From an uncultured Bacteroidales bacterium (GTDB lineage Bacteria; Bacteroidota; Bacteroidia; Bacteroidales; UBA932): 9,541 nucleotides of DNA. The stretch covers positions 1 to 9,541 of the forward strand of contig CAKVBK010000071.1 in assembly GCA_934725285.1 (NCBI GenBank), read 5' to 3'. Positions 1-7,519 of the stretch are shown one piece after another. A model generated the notes under the pieces. It saw nothing but the letters and a program-made list of their open reading frames with translations. It was not told the DNA's origin and did not search any database. The stretch's first letter is position 1; the number at the start of each line of letters is the position of its first letter. The position numbers and the translations under genes are program-made.

Positions 1-816
1 CCTTATTTGGGTAAATCGTTGTCAGTGTTCGCTTTAGGGCTGATTGTCGGTTGGGCTGGATGGGAATATGGCTTCATATTCTCCGCTGTGGCCGGAGTCA
101 TTGGTTCGGTGATGATCCTGCTGATGGTCTCTGACACACCGGAAAGCCGTGGCCTTCCTTCGGTGCAGATGTTGACCGGAGAGAAACCTCAGAAGACGGA
201 CTCAATGCCGATCAAGGAGCTCCAGAAAAAAGTGGTCCGTCATCCGGGAATATGGATAATCGCCCTTTCGAGCGCCTTCGTGTACATCACCCAACACGCC
301 GTCAGTGAGTGGGGTGTGTTGTTCCTGCAGAAGTCTAAAGGATTCTCCCTTGCCGGGGCGACACAGATCATAGCGTTCTCCGAGGCTTTCGGAATAGCCG
401 GGACAGTGCTCGCCGGGTGGCTTTCCGACAGAGTTTTCAAAGGAAACCGTTTCATTCCCGTGCTGATTTCCGGGTTGCTTTGCCTGCTGTCGCTCGGGGC
501 ATTCCTTTTCACAGGAGGAGGATATTCATTGAACATCATCTACGTGTCGGTGTTCAGTCTTGCGATCGGGGTGGTCTATTGTACGGTAGCCGGTTTGATG
601 GCTCTTGACATCGTGCCTCGCAAGGCCACCGGAGCCGCCCTCGGAATGGTGGGTCTGGCAAGTTATGCCGCCGCCGGTGTGCAAAACATCGTCAGCGGCA
701 TCATGATAGGCGAGAATGATTTCGATTTCACGCCAGTTTCAGTTTTCTGGATCATAGCATGCCTTTTGAGCTTTCTCATTCCCGTCCTTTCCTGGAGGCG
801 TCTTCGCCGGAACTGA
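1..816 (+). CDS. MFS transporter, organophosphate:phosphate antiporter (OPA/UhpC-GlpT-like) type, 5' partial
   Basis: This is the C-terminal 271 residues of an inner-membrane major facilitator transporter. The frame is open to the left edge (it begins Pro-Tyr-Leu-Gly), so the true start is off the window and the TTG at 7 is not a real start. Visible features are a hydrophobic segment at once, then a DTPESRGLP loop after it, as after TM6 in GlpT/UhpC-type proteins. A hydrophilic central loop rich in Lys/Glu follows, then the segment WGVLFLQKSKGFSL, the loop GWLSDRVFKGNR (the family's G-x-x-SD-x-x-F-x-G-R signature), and RKATGAALGMVGLASY near TM11. About six more membrane helices are visible and the protein ends in a basic WRRLRRN tail. 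OPA members exchange phosphate for sugar phosphates, glycerol-3-phosphate or phosphoglycerate. The substrate cannot be assigned from this half, and a UhpC-like sensor role is also possible. It converges on the peptidase gene with only 17 nt between stops. Confidence 0.85.
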   Translation, partial: PYLGKSLSVFALGLIVGWAGWEYGFIFSAVAGVIGSVMILLMVSDTPESRGLPSVQMLTGEKPQKTDSMPIKELQKKVVRHPGIWIIALSSAFVYITQHAVSEWGVLFLQKSKGFSLAGATQIIAFSEAFGIAGTVLAGWLSDRVFKGNRFIPVLISGLLCLLSLGAFLFTGGGYSLNIIYVSVFSLAIGVVYCTVAGLMALDIVPRKATGAALGMVGLASYAAAGVQNIVSGIMIGENDFDFTPVSVFWIIACLLSFLIPVLSWRRLRRN

Positions 817-833
817 CCATTCGCAGGTCAAAG

Positions 834-1523
834 CTATCTTCTGTCGTTGAGGAACGAAAGGTAGTAAAGGAGGGTGGCGAGGGAACCCACAGCGGCGATC
901 ACATAGGTGTAGGCAGCCCATTTGAGAGCGTCTATGGCCATCGGACGTGTCTCGTAATTCGTTATTCCTGCATTCTCAAGCCAATTGACAGCCCTGTGGC
1001 TGGCGTTGATCTCGACAGGAAGGGTCACGAAACTGAAAAGGGTCGTCAACGCGAAAAGGATGACACCGGCAATCAAAACCGGGTAGCTGTGGAACATGGA
1101 AACCAGAATGACTCCCGCCAAAAGAACCCACTGGACGATTCTGCTTGAGAAACTTACAACCGGCACAAGGGCGGTGCGCAACCTCAGCGGAAGATAACCT
1201 TTGGCGTGTTGGACAACATGCCCGCATTCATGGGCGGCGACAGCGGCGGCGGCGACACTGCTTTGGTTGTAGACTGCCTCACTGAGATTCACGGTCTTTG
1301 TCTGAGGGTTATAGTGGTCCGTCAGCCGGCCAGGGATGCATGTGACCTTGACATCGGTGATCCCGTTGTCCGACAGCATCTTCCTGGCGACTTCCGCTCC
1401 TGTCATCCCGCTGTTGGTCGGGACACGTGAATATTTCTCGAATCTGCTCTGAAGCATACTTTGGACAATCTGGCTTAGGATCATCACTGCAATCATTATT
1501 ATCCAGATCATGCCTGTACTCAT
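834..1523 (-). CDS. YugP-type membrane zinc metallopeptidase (Zn-dependent peptidase family 2)
   Basis: This is a 229-residue putative neutral zinc protease of the YugP family (Pfam Zn_peptidase_2). A hydrophobic N-terminal segment (about residues 4-20) should anchor it in the membrane. The zinc site is AAHECGHVVQH, with HECGH at 98-102, giving two His ligands and the catalytic Glu. A glutamate in LPVEINASHRA (E171) is the probable third ligand. Hydrophobic segments at about 117-141, 147-168 and 203-222 complete an otherwise membrane-embedded protein. The length matches the family (about 220-230). The ATG at 1523 is supported by an AAGGA Shine-Dalgarno-like sequence 8 nt upstream (complement of 1532-1536), unusual among the genes here. 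Family substrates are poorly known, so a quality-control role is inference. It is divergent from alr across a 182-nt gap and convergent with the transporter. It looks monocistronic. Confidence 0.9.
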   Translation of the reverse strand: MSTGMIWIIMIAVMILSQIVQSMLQSRFEKYSRVPTNSGMTGAEVARKMLSDNGITDVKVTCIPGRLTDHYNPQTKTVNLSEAVYNQSSVAAAAVAAHECGHVVQHAKGYLPLRLRTALVPVVSFSSRIVQWVLLAGVILVSMFHSYPVLIAGVILFALTTLFSFVTLPVEINASHRAVNWLENAGITNYETRPMAIDALKWAAYTYVIAAVGSLATLLYYLSFLNDRR

Positions 1524-1648
1524 AATTTTATTCCTTTAAAGTTCAACTTCAGCAAGCAGGCAATTGCATGCGTAAAATTGTAAACAGTCGGTGATTGCCC
1601 ACCGCTTGCCTTTTATCAATTAACAGGCCAGAATCTAAATATAGAGAT

Positions 1649-1684
1649 TTTGGCTGAGACTTTGACAAAAAAACAGTAATTTTG
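1649..1684 (+). promoter_or_regulatory. Bacteroidota-type promoter candidate for alr
   Basis: TAATTTTG at 1677-1684 fits the Bacteroidota -7 consensus TAnnTTTG and lies 21 nt before the alr ATG, implying a leader of only about 15 nt. The -33 element is less clear: TTTGG at 1649-1653 lies about 23-24 nt upstream (consensus 19-21) and TTTG at 1661-1664 is too close (12 nt). The -7 assignment is reasonable and the -33 is weak. The rest of the 182-nt alr/peptidase gap (1524-1705) must also hold the peptidase promoter on the minus strand. I found no clear TAnnTTTG for it. Confidence 0.5.
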
Positions 1685-1705
1685 TCAGATTTTTTGATGT
1701 AAACT

Positions 1706-2821
1706 ATGTCAAATGGAGTAACAGATTTCTCAAGGCTGGAACTGAATCTTCAGAATTGTCTTGGCAATTACAGGTACTTTCGTTCCAAGCTGAGACGTGA
1801 GACGAAGCTTCTGGTACTTGTCAAAGCCAATGCGTACGGTCATGGGGCCGTGGAGTTCGCGCTTATGATGCAGAATGCCGGCGCTGACTATCTGGCGGTC
1901 GCCCTGCCTGTGGAAGGTATGGAACTCCGTCAGTCCGGAATCAGTCTGCCGGTTCTTGTCCTGACAGCCGGCACGGATTATTTTGACGAGATCATCGACA
2001 ACCATCTTGAGCCTGGCATTCCGAATCTGTACACACTGAAGGCCCTCGTGGCGGTCCTCCAAAAGCGTGGGATAGCGGATTTCCCGATTCATATCAAACT
2101 GGACACAGGCATGCACCGTCTGGGGTTCATGACTTCAGAACTTGAAGTGTTGACCGAATATCTCAGGAATCATGGCGAGGTCAAGGTCAAGTCAGTATAT
2201 TCACATCTCGCTGTCGCCGAGGATCCCGTTATGGATCAGTTCACATTGGGGCAGATTTCGATGTTCGGAAACAACGCGGCTAAAATAGATGAGGCCATCG
2301 GCTATCATCCGATGTGGCACATCCTTAATTCGGCCGGGATCGAGAGGTTCCCCCAGTATCAGTATGACATGGTACGTCTTGGTGTGGGGATCTATGGAAT
2401 CAGCGCCTTGCCGGATGTGCGTCTTAAGCCCGTGGCCTCATTAAAGGTAAAGATCCTTCAGATAAAGGATTTGAAGCCGGGGGACGGTGCCATCGGCTAC
2501 GGACAGCACGGTGCCATCGCTCCGGAAGGGACACGCATAGCCACCATTCCTGTTGGCTACGCGGATGGAATAGACAGGCACCTTGGATGTGGCCACGCCA
2601 GTTTCTCGTTGAACGGGCACAGAGTGCCAACCATCGGGAACATCTGTATGGATATGTGCATGATTGACGTGACCGGTGTCCCGGCCGAGGTCGGGGACAC
2701 TGTCACGATATTCGGTGAGGATCCTACTGTAAGTGAGCTTGCCGCCATTCTGGACACCATCCCGTACGAGATAATGACTTCGGTGCCAAGAAGGATCGAG
2801 CGTGTCATTGTCCGAAGGTGA
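1706..2821 (+). CDS. alr: Alanine racemase
   Basis: This PLP-dependent enzyme interconverts L- and D-alanine and supplies D-Ala for peptidoglycan in the cytoplasm. It has 371 residues, the usual length for a stand-alone Alr. Fold-type III features are in order: the PLP lysine K40 in LVLVKANAYGHG, the TIM-barrel segment KLDTGMHRLGF with R138, RLGVGIYGI (R224, PLP phosphate region), then the C-terminal beta domain. That domain carries the second catalytic base Y265 in IGYGQHG, GYADGIDR, the substrate-site methionine M315 in NICMDM, and IPYE (Y354). All key residues are present, so it should be active. In many Bacteroidota Alr is fused behind MurF; here there is no MurF domain, so this may be a second or dedicated copy. 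The ATG at 1706 sits 21 nt after the -7 box, in the context TAAACTATG shared with uvrA. It converges on the DJ-1 gene with a 15-nt gap. Confidence 0.96.
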   Translation: MSNGVTDFSRLELNLQNCLGNYRYFRSKLRRETKLLVLVKANAYGHGAVEFALMMQNAGADYLAVALPVEGMELRQSGISLPVLVLTAGTDYFDEIIDNHLEPGIPNLYTLKALVAVLQKRGIADFPIHIKLDTGMHRLGFMTSELEVLTEYLRNHGEVKVKSVYSHLAVAEDPVMDQFTLGQISMFGNNAAKIDEAIGYHPMWHILNSAGIERFPQYQYDMVRLGVGIYGISALPDVRLKPVASLKVKILQIKDLKPGDGAIGYGQHGAIAPEGTRIATIPVGYADGIDRHLGCGHASFSLNGHRVPTIGNICMDMCMIDVTGVPAEVGDTVTIFGEDPTVSELAAILDTIPYEIMTSVPRRIERVIVRR

Positions 2822-2836
2822 GTCCGGTCGCGGCTT

Positions 2837-3412
2837 TTATATCATCATCGCCGAGCGGACCTCCGCCGCAAGGGCCGTGCCTTTGAGATGAGCGACAATC
2901 GCAAGGGCGAAATCCACGGCGCACCCGGGACCACGGCCGGTGATCATATTTCCGTCAGTCACGGATGGAGCTTTGACATATTCACCTCCCTTTGCTGCCG
3001 GTGCCGCCTCGAAGCCGTCGTAGCACGTGAACTTCTTGCCCTTCAGTGTCGGAAGCTGTGAGACAACAAGGCCGGGAGCGGCGCAGATGGCGGCTACCGT
3101 GCCTCCATCATCGTAGTGCGCCTTCATCATATCCATCAATTCCTGATTCTCCGCAAGGTGCTTTGTGCCGGGCATCCCGCCGGGAAAGACCATGACATCG
3201 CTGACGTCGATTCCGTTTGACGTGGTCTTGGCTTTGAAGTCACTCCAGATAGAATCCGCCGCTACCCGCAGCCCGTGTGCGCCGGTCACAGACCGGTCTT
3301 CCGTGATTGAGACGGTCCTGGCATCGATCTCTCCTCTGCGAAGAACGTCCAATGTGGCGAGCGCCTCGATCTCTTCGAAGCCGTCGGCCAGAAAAATGTG
3401 GACACCTTTCAT
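2837..3412 (-). CDS. DJ-1/PfpI (ThiJ/YajL-like) family protein
   Basis: This 191-residue cytoplasmic protein belongs to the DJ-1/PfpI superfamily, the group associated with oxidative-stress protection and debated deglycase or glyoxalase activity. The DJ-1 layout is clear. HIFLADGFEEIEAL at the N-terminus carries E16, which aligns with DJ-1 Glu18. VMVFPGGMPG at 74-83 precedes the nucleophile elbow, and the reactive cysteine C110 is in AAICAAPG (DJ-1 Cys106). A conserved G-x-G-P/G turn lies at ITGRGPGCAVDFAL. Length and motifs fit the DJ-1/YajL subgroup rather than PfpI proteases, but its exact activity is not readable from sequence. The ATG at 3412 follows a tRNA terminator by only 16 nt, and I saw no separate promoter for it. 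Low-level read-through from tRNA-Gln, or a promoter overlapping the terminator, are the options. Confidence 0.92.
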   Translation of the reverse strand: MKGVHIFLADGFEEIEALATLDVLRRGEIDARTVSITEDRSVTGAHGLRVAADSIWSDFKAKTTSNGIDVSDVMVFPGGMPGTKHLAENQELMDMMKAHYDDGGTVAAICAAPGLVVSQLPTLKGKKFTCYDGFEAAPAAKGGEYVKAPSVTDGNMITGRGPGCAVDFALAIVAHLKGTALAAEVRSAMMI

Positions 3413-3428
3413 ATTATCTATGGTTTAG

Positions 3429-3458
3429 AAAAAAAGGAGAAACAAGCCGTTTCTCCTT
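3429..3458 (-). terminator. Intrinsic terminator of tRNA-Gln
   Basis: The perfect 10-bp stem AAGGAGAAAC (3434-3443) / GTTTCTCCTT (3449-3458) has a 5-nt loop. Read on the minus strand it runs into a T7 tract (complement of A3429-3435). This is an ordinary rho-independent terminator 6 nt downstream of the tRNA 3' end. It works best for minus-strand transcription, since the plus side lacks a T-tract. Confidence 0.85.
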
Positions 3459-3464
3459 CCCTTG

Positions 3465-3535
3465 TTGAGATATCAGGACTCGAACCTGAACTGGCAGAAC
3501 CAAAATCTGTAGTGCTACCATTACACCATACCTCA
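3465..3535 (-). tRNA. tRNA-Gln (anticodon UUG)
   Basis: On the minus strand the 71-nt sequence folds as a full cloverleaf. The acceptor stem is TGAGGTA with TATCTCA (7 bp, one G-U). The D arm is GTG/CAC around TAATGGTAG. The anticodon stem is ACAGA/TCTGC with loop TTTTGGT, giving anticodon TTG, and the T stem is TCAGG/CCTGA around TTCGAGT. The discriminator is A and no CCA is encoded (the genomic continuation is CAA), so CCA must be added after transcription. The outermost anticodon-stem pair is an A-C mismatch (27-43), a small departure from the usual A-U. The U1-A72 pair is typical of glutamine tRNAs. It has its own promoter and terminator. Confidence 0.96.
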
Positions 3536-3545
3536 ATTCCGTCCG

Positions 3546-3576
3546 CAAATTTATTTAATTTCCGTCAATTCTGCAA
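3546..3576 (-). promoter_or_regulatory. Promoter of tRNA-Gln (TTG-N20-TAnnTTTG type)
   Basis: Reading the minus strand, TTGC (complement of 3573-3576) is followed after 19 nt by TAAATTTG (complement of 3546-3553). This fits the Bacteroidota sigma-ABfr consensus TTTG-N19-21-TAnnTTTG in both elements and spacing. Transcription would start about at the tRNA 5' end, since only 10 nt separate the -7 box from it. Confidence 0.7.
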
Positions 3577-3637
3577 CCTTGCGAGGGCATAAAGTTTAAA
3601 TTAAAGTTGAAGTGCCTTAAATGCCGACAAATATTCG

Positions 3638-3645
3638 TAATTTTG
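3638..3645 (+). promoter_or_regulatory. -7 promoter box candidate for uvrA
   Basis: TAATTTTG fits TAnnTTTG and sits 21 nt before the uvrA ATG, the same sequence and distance as for alr. No TTTG lies 19-21 nt upstream; the nearest, TTGA at 3607-3610, is 27 nt away. The -33 element is therefore missing or weak, which could mean activator dependence. No LexA-type SOS box was recognised, though Bacteroidota operators are poorly defined. Confidence 0.45.
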
Positions 3646-3666
3646 CGGCTCTGAAAATTTTAAACT

Positions 3667-6531
3667 ATGGCAGAGGACGGAAAGATTATCATCAAAGGGG
3701 CCAAGGTCAACAACCTTAAGGACATCACTGTTGAGATTCCAAGGAACAAACTTGTGGTGGTGACCGGCATTTCCGGGTCAGGTAAGTCTTCCTTGGCTTT
3801 CGACACGCTTTTCGCCGAAGGGCAGAGGCGTTTCGCCGAGAGCCTTTCATCCTATGCGCGACAGTTCCTGGGCAGGATGAGCAAGCCGGATGTGGAGTCC
3901 ATCGAAGGCATCCCGCCGGCCATCGCGATCGAGCAGAAGGTCAATGTCAAGAATCCTCGCTCTACAGTGGCCACCACAACCGAGATCTACGACTACCTCC
4001 GCATAATCTTCGCCCGCATCGGCCGGACATATTCCCCGATCAGCGGCAAAGAGGTCAAATGCCACAGCGTCAATGACGTGATGGCCAGCATATTGAGCGG
4101 GGATTCCAGAACGGCCTATATTCTCGCAGACCTGAACTGGTCCGCCCGCGAGGACAAGGTCGAACTGATGCTGCGTCTCAAGGAGGAGGGATATTCCCGA
4201 TTCTTCGGCGATGACGGCATCATCCGTATCGAGGACATAATGAGGATGGCGGACAAAGGTGAATACCCTGAGCGTCTGGATTTGCTGATCGACCGCCTGA
4301 AACTTCCGACATTCAAAGAGTGCCTGCCATATTCGGAAGACGGCTCCCCGTGGTCGCAGAACGATTGGGAGGATCTTCAGACCAGGCTGCGGTCGTCAAT
4401 CGACACGGCGTTCAGGGTGGGGGAAGGCAAACTCATCCTCAGAAAGGACAATTCCGTGGAGGAATATTCCAACCGCTTCGAACTTGACGGAATGACATTC
4501 CGCCAGCCTGATGAATACCTTTTCTCGTTCAACAGTCCTCTTGGCGCATGTCCTGTCTGCGGGGGCCTCGGAAAGATCATCGGGGTCAGCGAGGATCTTG
4601 TGATCCCGGACAAGACCAAAAGTATCTACGACGGTGCCATCGCATGCTGGAAAGGGGAGTCGATGGGCTGGTTCAGGGATCATCTGATCAAGGTCGCTCC
4701 ACGTTACGGGATTCCGATTTTCGAGCCGTACTGCAGCCTGTCGCAGAAAGTCAAGAACTTGATCTGGGATTCCCACAGTGTTGAGGGTGACGATGATTCA
4801 CTTGTCGGCATAAACGAGTTCTTCAAGTGGGTGGAGTCCCAGAGGTACAAGATCCAGTACAAATATATGCTCAGCCGTTTCTCTGGCCGTACCACATGTC
4901 ACGCATGCCACGGCACAAGGCTGCGTCCCGAGGCGTTGTACGTGAAAGTCGGAGGAAAGACGATCGCGGAACTTCTTGACATGAACATAGATGAGCTGCT
5001 GGATTTCTTCTCTTGCCTTAGGCTGACTGACTATGAGACATCCATTGTCCGCAAGGCCGTCGAGGAGATCGTCTCACGCCTGAGATACATCAAGGATGTC
5101 GGTCTGTCGTACCTGACCTTGAGCCGCGCATGCAACACCCTTTCCGGAGGAGAGAGCCAGAGAATCAACCTGGTGACGGCTTTGGGCAGTTCGCTGGTCG
5201 GATCGATGTACATTCTGGACGAACCGAGTATCGGCCTGCATCCTCGTGACACCGAGCGGCTTATCGGTGTGCTTCGCAAGCTTCGTGACATCGGCAACAC
5301 ACTCGTTGTGGTCGAGCACGACGAGGAGATCATACGCGCGGCCGATTTGCTGATCGACATGGGACCGTACGCCGGAGTGAACGGCGGACAGATTGTCTTC
5401 CAGGGAAAGATCGGGGACAAGGTTCCAGCGAAGGTGATGGACAATTCCCTGACGCTCCAGTATCTGACAGGACGGCGCTACCGCTACGTCAGGGAAAAAC
5501 ATCCTTGGACATATTCAATCACTGTGGAAGGCGCTCAGGAGCACAACCTTAAGAATATAGATGTGAAGTTCCCGCTGGGTGTCTTGACCGTGGTCTCCGG
5601 AGTCAGCGGAAGCGGCAAGTCCTCCCTCGTCGGGGACATCCTCTACCCTGCGCTCTACCGCATGATCAACCAGACCGGCGACCTTCCGGGAATATTCCGA
5701 AAAATCTCCGGCAACACCGACCGCATCAAGAATGTTGAATATGTCGACCAGAACCCGATAGGGAAGAGTTCCCGGTCCAACGCCGTGACCTATCTCAAGG
5801 TCTACGATGACATCCGCAAACTCCTTGCCGATCAGCAGTACGCCAAGATCAACGGCTACACTCCGTCTTTCTTTTCGTTCAACCAGGACGGCGGGCGATG
5901 CCCGGAATGTCAAGGCGACGGATTCGTGCGCATCCCGATGCAGTTCATGGCCGACGTGACAATGGTCTGCGAGACGTGCGGCGGCAAGCGTTTCAAGCCG
6001 GACATCCTTGAGGTCCGGTTCAAGGGCAGGAACATCGACGACATCCTCAACATGAGCGTCGAGGAGGCGATCTCGTTCTTCGGCTCTCAGCCGGAGGAAC
6101 TCTCAAGGCAGATCGCGAGGAAACTCCAGCCGCTTGTCGATGTGGGCTTGTCCTATATCAAGCTCGGACAGAGCTCGTCGACACTTTCCGGCGGCGAGAG
6201 CCAGAGGATCAAACTGGCCTGGTTTCTGTCCAAGAACGAGGACGACCCGGCCGGCGGCAGGAAAAAGATTCTGTTCCTGTTTGACGAGCCAACGACCGGA
6301 CTGCACTTCTACGACGTGGAGAAACTGTTGAAAGCCTTTGATTTCCTGATTCGCGGCGGTCACACGGTGATCGTGGTGGAGCACAACCTTGATGTCATCA
6401 AGGCCGCGGACTGGGTCATTGACCTTGGCCTTGAAGCCGGTGACAATGGAGGCCAGGTGGTCTTCTCCGGAACTCCGGAGGACATGATCAAGAACGGACA
6501 ATCCTGGACGGCGAAGTACCTTCGTGGTTAA
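3667..6531 (+). CDS. uvrA: UvrA-family excinuclease ABC subunit A
   Basis: This 954-residue cytoplasmic ABC ATPase is the damage sensor of nucleotide excision repair, which dimerises, finds bulky lesions and loads UvrB. It has two ATPase modules. The first has Walker [10 protein letters not shown] (34-42), signature LSGGESQR (492-499) and Walker [13 protein letters not shown] (515-526) with switch His H551. The second has Walker [10 protein letters not shown] (645-653), zinc module CPEC...CETC (745-748, 768-771), signature LSGGESQR (840-847) and [10 protein letters not shown] (871-880). The UvrB-contact region follows KNPRST (96-100). The insertion domain has CPVC (295-298) and CHAC (411-414), but the CxxC usually found just before FSFN-PxGAC is replaced by FELDGMTF (271-278). 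I recall the same pattern in other Bacteroidota UvrA proteins, which often occur as two paralogues. This may therefore be a lineage-specific copy rather than the only UvrA. The ATG at 3667 follows a short leader. It is monocistronic. Confidence 0.93.
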   Translation: MAEDGKIIIKGAKVNNLKDITVEIPRNKLVVVTGISGSGKSSLAFDTLFAEGQRRFAESLSSYARQFLGRMSKPDVESIEGIPPAIAIEQKVNVKNPRSTVATTTEIYDYLRIIFARIGRTYSPISGKEVKCHSVNDVMASILSGDSRTAYILADLNWSAREDKVELMLRLKEEGYSRFFGDDGIIRIEDIMRMADKGEYPERLDLLIDRLKLPTFKECLPYSEDGSPWSQNDWEDLQTRLRSSIDTAFRVGEGKLILRKDNSVEEYSNRFELDGMTFRQPDEYLFSFNSPLGACPVCGGLGKIIGVSEDLVIPDKTKSIYDGAIACWKGESMGWFRDHLIKVAPRYGIPIFEPYCSLSQKVKNLIWDSHSVEGDDDSLVGINEFFKWVESQRYKIQYKYMLSRFSGRTTCHACHGTRLRPEALYVKVGGKTIAELLDMNIDELLDFFSCLRLTDYETSIVRKAVEEIVSRLRYIKDVGLSYLTLSRACNTLSGGESQRINLVTALGSSLVGSMYILDEPSIGLHPRDTERLIGVLRKLRDIGNTLVVVEHDEEIIRAADLLIDMGPYAGVNGGQIVFQGKIGDKVPAKVMDNSLTLQYLTGRRYRYVREKHPWTYSITVEGAQEHNLKNIDVKFPLGVLTVVSGVSGSGKSSLVGDILYPALYRMINQTGDLPGIFRKISGNTDRIKNVEYVDQNPIGKSSRSNAVTYLKVYDDIRKLLADQQYAKINGYTPSFFSFNQDGGRCPECQGDGFVRIPMQFMADVTMVCETCGGKRFKPDILEVRFKGRNIDDILNMSVEEAISFFGSQPEELSRQIARKLQPLVDVGLSYIKLGQSSSTLSGGESQRIKLAWFLSKNEDDPAGGRKKILFLFDEPTTGLHFYDVEKLLKAFDFLIRGGHTVIVVEHNLDVIKAADWVIDLGLEAGDNGGQVVFSGTPEDMIKNGQSWTAKYLRG

Positions 6532-6547
6532 GACTTCTGCTATTAAG

Positions 6548-6617
6548 GTCAGGGGAAAAAAGGCAAATGCCAAATTTTGCACGTTACCAAAATTTGACAT
6601 TTGATTTTTCCCCTGAC
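6548..6617. terminator. 70-nt imperfect inverted repeat, probable bidirectional terminator
   Basis: The outer arms GTCAGGGGAAAAA (6548-6560) and TTTTTCCCCTGAC (6605-6617) pair perfectly over 13 bp. The inner arms 6564-6579 and 6588-6603 pair over 16 bp with one mismatch (C6570-A6597) around an 8-nt loop. Between the two stems are 3 and 1 unpaired bases. Read either way, the inner stem is followed by a T-run (T5 on plus, T6 on minus). It starts 16 nt after the uvrA stop and faces the convergent licD end, so it could stop transcription from both sides. Its length and near-perfect symmetry also suit a small mobile or repeat element. Confidence 0.65.
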
Positions 6618-6658
6618 ATTGGGTAAGGAACCAGTGATATTCTTTTCTCTTACTCTTT

Positions 6659-6687
6659 CCGGTCACTGAGCTTGTCGAAGCGACCGG
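6659..6687. repeat. REP-like hairpin containing CTTCGACAAGCTCAG
   Basis: CCGGTC (6659-6664) pairs with GACCGG (6682-6687) around a core that on the minus strand reads GCTTCGACAAGCTCAGT. The core has its own GCTT-CGAC-AAGC mini-hairpin, giving the nested shape usual for REP elements. From memory, CTTCGACAAGCTCAG-type cores recur as intergenic repeats in many bacterial genomes. It starts 1 nt past the licD stop codon and lacks a T-tract, so it is more likely a repeat or mRNA 3'-end stabiliser than a terminator. Copy number here is one. Confidence 0.5.
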
Positions 6688-6688
6688 A

Positions 6689-7513
6689 TCAGTCCTTCCA
6701 ATAGAAGGTGATATAGTTCTGCAGAGGTTTGCGCTTGTTCTTCGGCGGAAGCTGCATGAAATCACCGTAGGAGTCGCGCAGAATCTTGTCGTAGCCTTTC
6801 CAGACGAGGAATTCACAACCTTCGAATTCCAGCTTGACATATTCATTGATCTCATCTTCCTCAAAGAACTCGTTAGCCTCGCCAGGACATGTGAGTTGTG
6901 ACCAGTGATGGCTGTCAGCAGGGGATATCAATGATACTATAGTGTCCATGTCCTTGGCTATGTCAGCGGGATCGCGTTTGATCAGGCGGGGATGTATCCT
7001 TTTCAGCGTCCATATTTTCAACCTGTCCCTTATTGAGAATCTTGATGACGAGATTGTGTGCACCCTGCGTATCCCTACATTGAATTTCATGAGCAGATGA
7101 AGGGAATCGTAGATTCTCTCGAAGGCTTCTCTGTCATCAGGAACCCGGTCAATCGGGAATATGTCAATCCAGACTCCGACCTCCCGTTTCACCCAAGGAA
7201 TGCGGCTGGATGCAAGAGTCTTTTTCGTGTCGCACACCCTGCCGAAAGCGATGTAGCAATCCTGTGTGTTCCGGCTGTCTATGAATGAATATTTGTCAGA
7301 CTTGTAGAGAACTCTGAATCTTTCATAATCCTCCCTCGGCATCATGATGTCAACATCGTCATCCCACGGGATGAATCCCTTGTGCCGTACCGCTCCAAGC
7401 AGAGTTCCATAGCCCAATGAATATCTCAAGCCGTTCCTTTCGCAGAATCCGGCCACGTCTTTGAGTATCTCAAGGCTGAACTGTTGGAGTTCTTTGAGGG
7501 TGAGGCGTCTCAT
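6689..7513 (-). CDS. LicD-family phosphotransferase
   Basis: This 274-residue protein belongs to the LicD family, nucleotidyltransferase-fold enzymes that move a phospho-substituent (phosphocholine in the founding case) from a CDP/CMP donor onto a glycan at the cytoplasmic side. The N-terminal core is typical: GYGTLLGAVRHKGFIPWDDDVDIMMPRE (in two parts, 34-45 and 46-61), with the metal-binding acidic cluster D51-D53 and D55. GVWIDIFPIDRVP follows (about 113-125), and the LicD C-terminal signature FMQLPPKNKRKP lies near residue 252-264. All core residues are present. No signal peptide or membrane segment is seen. The ATG at 7513 follows the upstream gene's stop after 6 nt, so it is the third gene of the right-hand operon. 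The context suggests a phospho- or phosphono-head group activated by the upstream cytidylyltransferase, not necessarily choline. A choline kinase or transporter is not visible. Confidence 0.9.
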   Translation of the reverse strand: MRRLTLKELQQFSLEILKDVAGFCERNGLRYSLGYGTLLGAVRHKGFIPWDDDVDIMMPREDYERFRVLYKSDKYSFIDSRNTQDCYIAFGRVCDTKKTLASSRIPWVKREVGVWIDIFPIDRVPDDREAFERIYDSLHLLMKFNVGIRRVHTISSSRFSIRDRLKIWTLKRIHPRLIKRDPADIAKDMDTIVSLISPADSHHWSQLTCPGEANEFFEEDEINEYVKLEFEGCEFLVWKGYDKILRDSYGDFMQLPPKNKRKPLQNYITFYWKD

Positions 7514-7519
7514 GGTTGT

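Noticed and set aside
7..816. TTG at 7 as the transporter start
   Set aside because: The reading frame is open to the left edge and the protein lacks the N-terminal half of an MFS transporter, so the gene is simply cut by the window.
759..1148. 129-residue plus-strand frame over the peptidase gene
   Set aside because: It lies entirely opposite the YugP and transporter genes and has low-complexity, non-family composition.
1589..1604. CGGTG/CACCG hairpin in the alr-peptidase gap
   Set aside because: It has only 5 bp with a 6-nt loop, no T-tract and no clear relation to either promoter, so it is likely chance.
1524..1705. Riboswitch or small RNA in the divergent gap
   Set aside because: Apart from the -7 box for alr, no conserved aptamer-like structure or strong hairpin was recognised.
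3413..3465. Terminator as a plus-strand terminator or attenuator for uvrA
   Set aside because: The T-tract lies only on the minus-strand side, and the uvrA -7 box is downstream of it on the plus strand.
5074..5502. Overlapping minus-strand frames within uvrA
   Set aside because: They are antisense shadows of the ATPase I signature and Walker B region.
6103..6864. 253-residue minus-strand frame crossing the uvrA 3' end and the gap
   Set aside because: It is antisense to the strongly conserved UvrA C-terminus and runs through the inverted repeats, with no recognisable domain.
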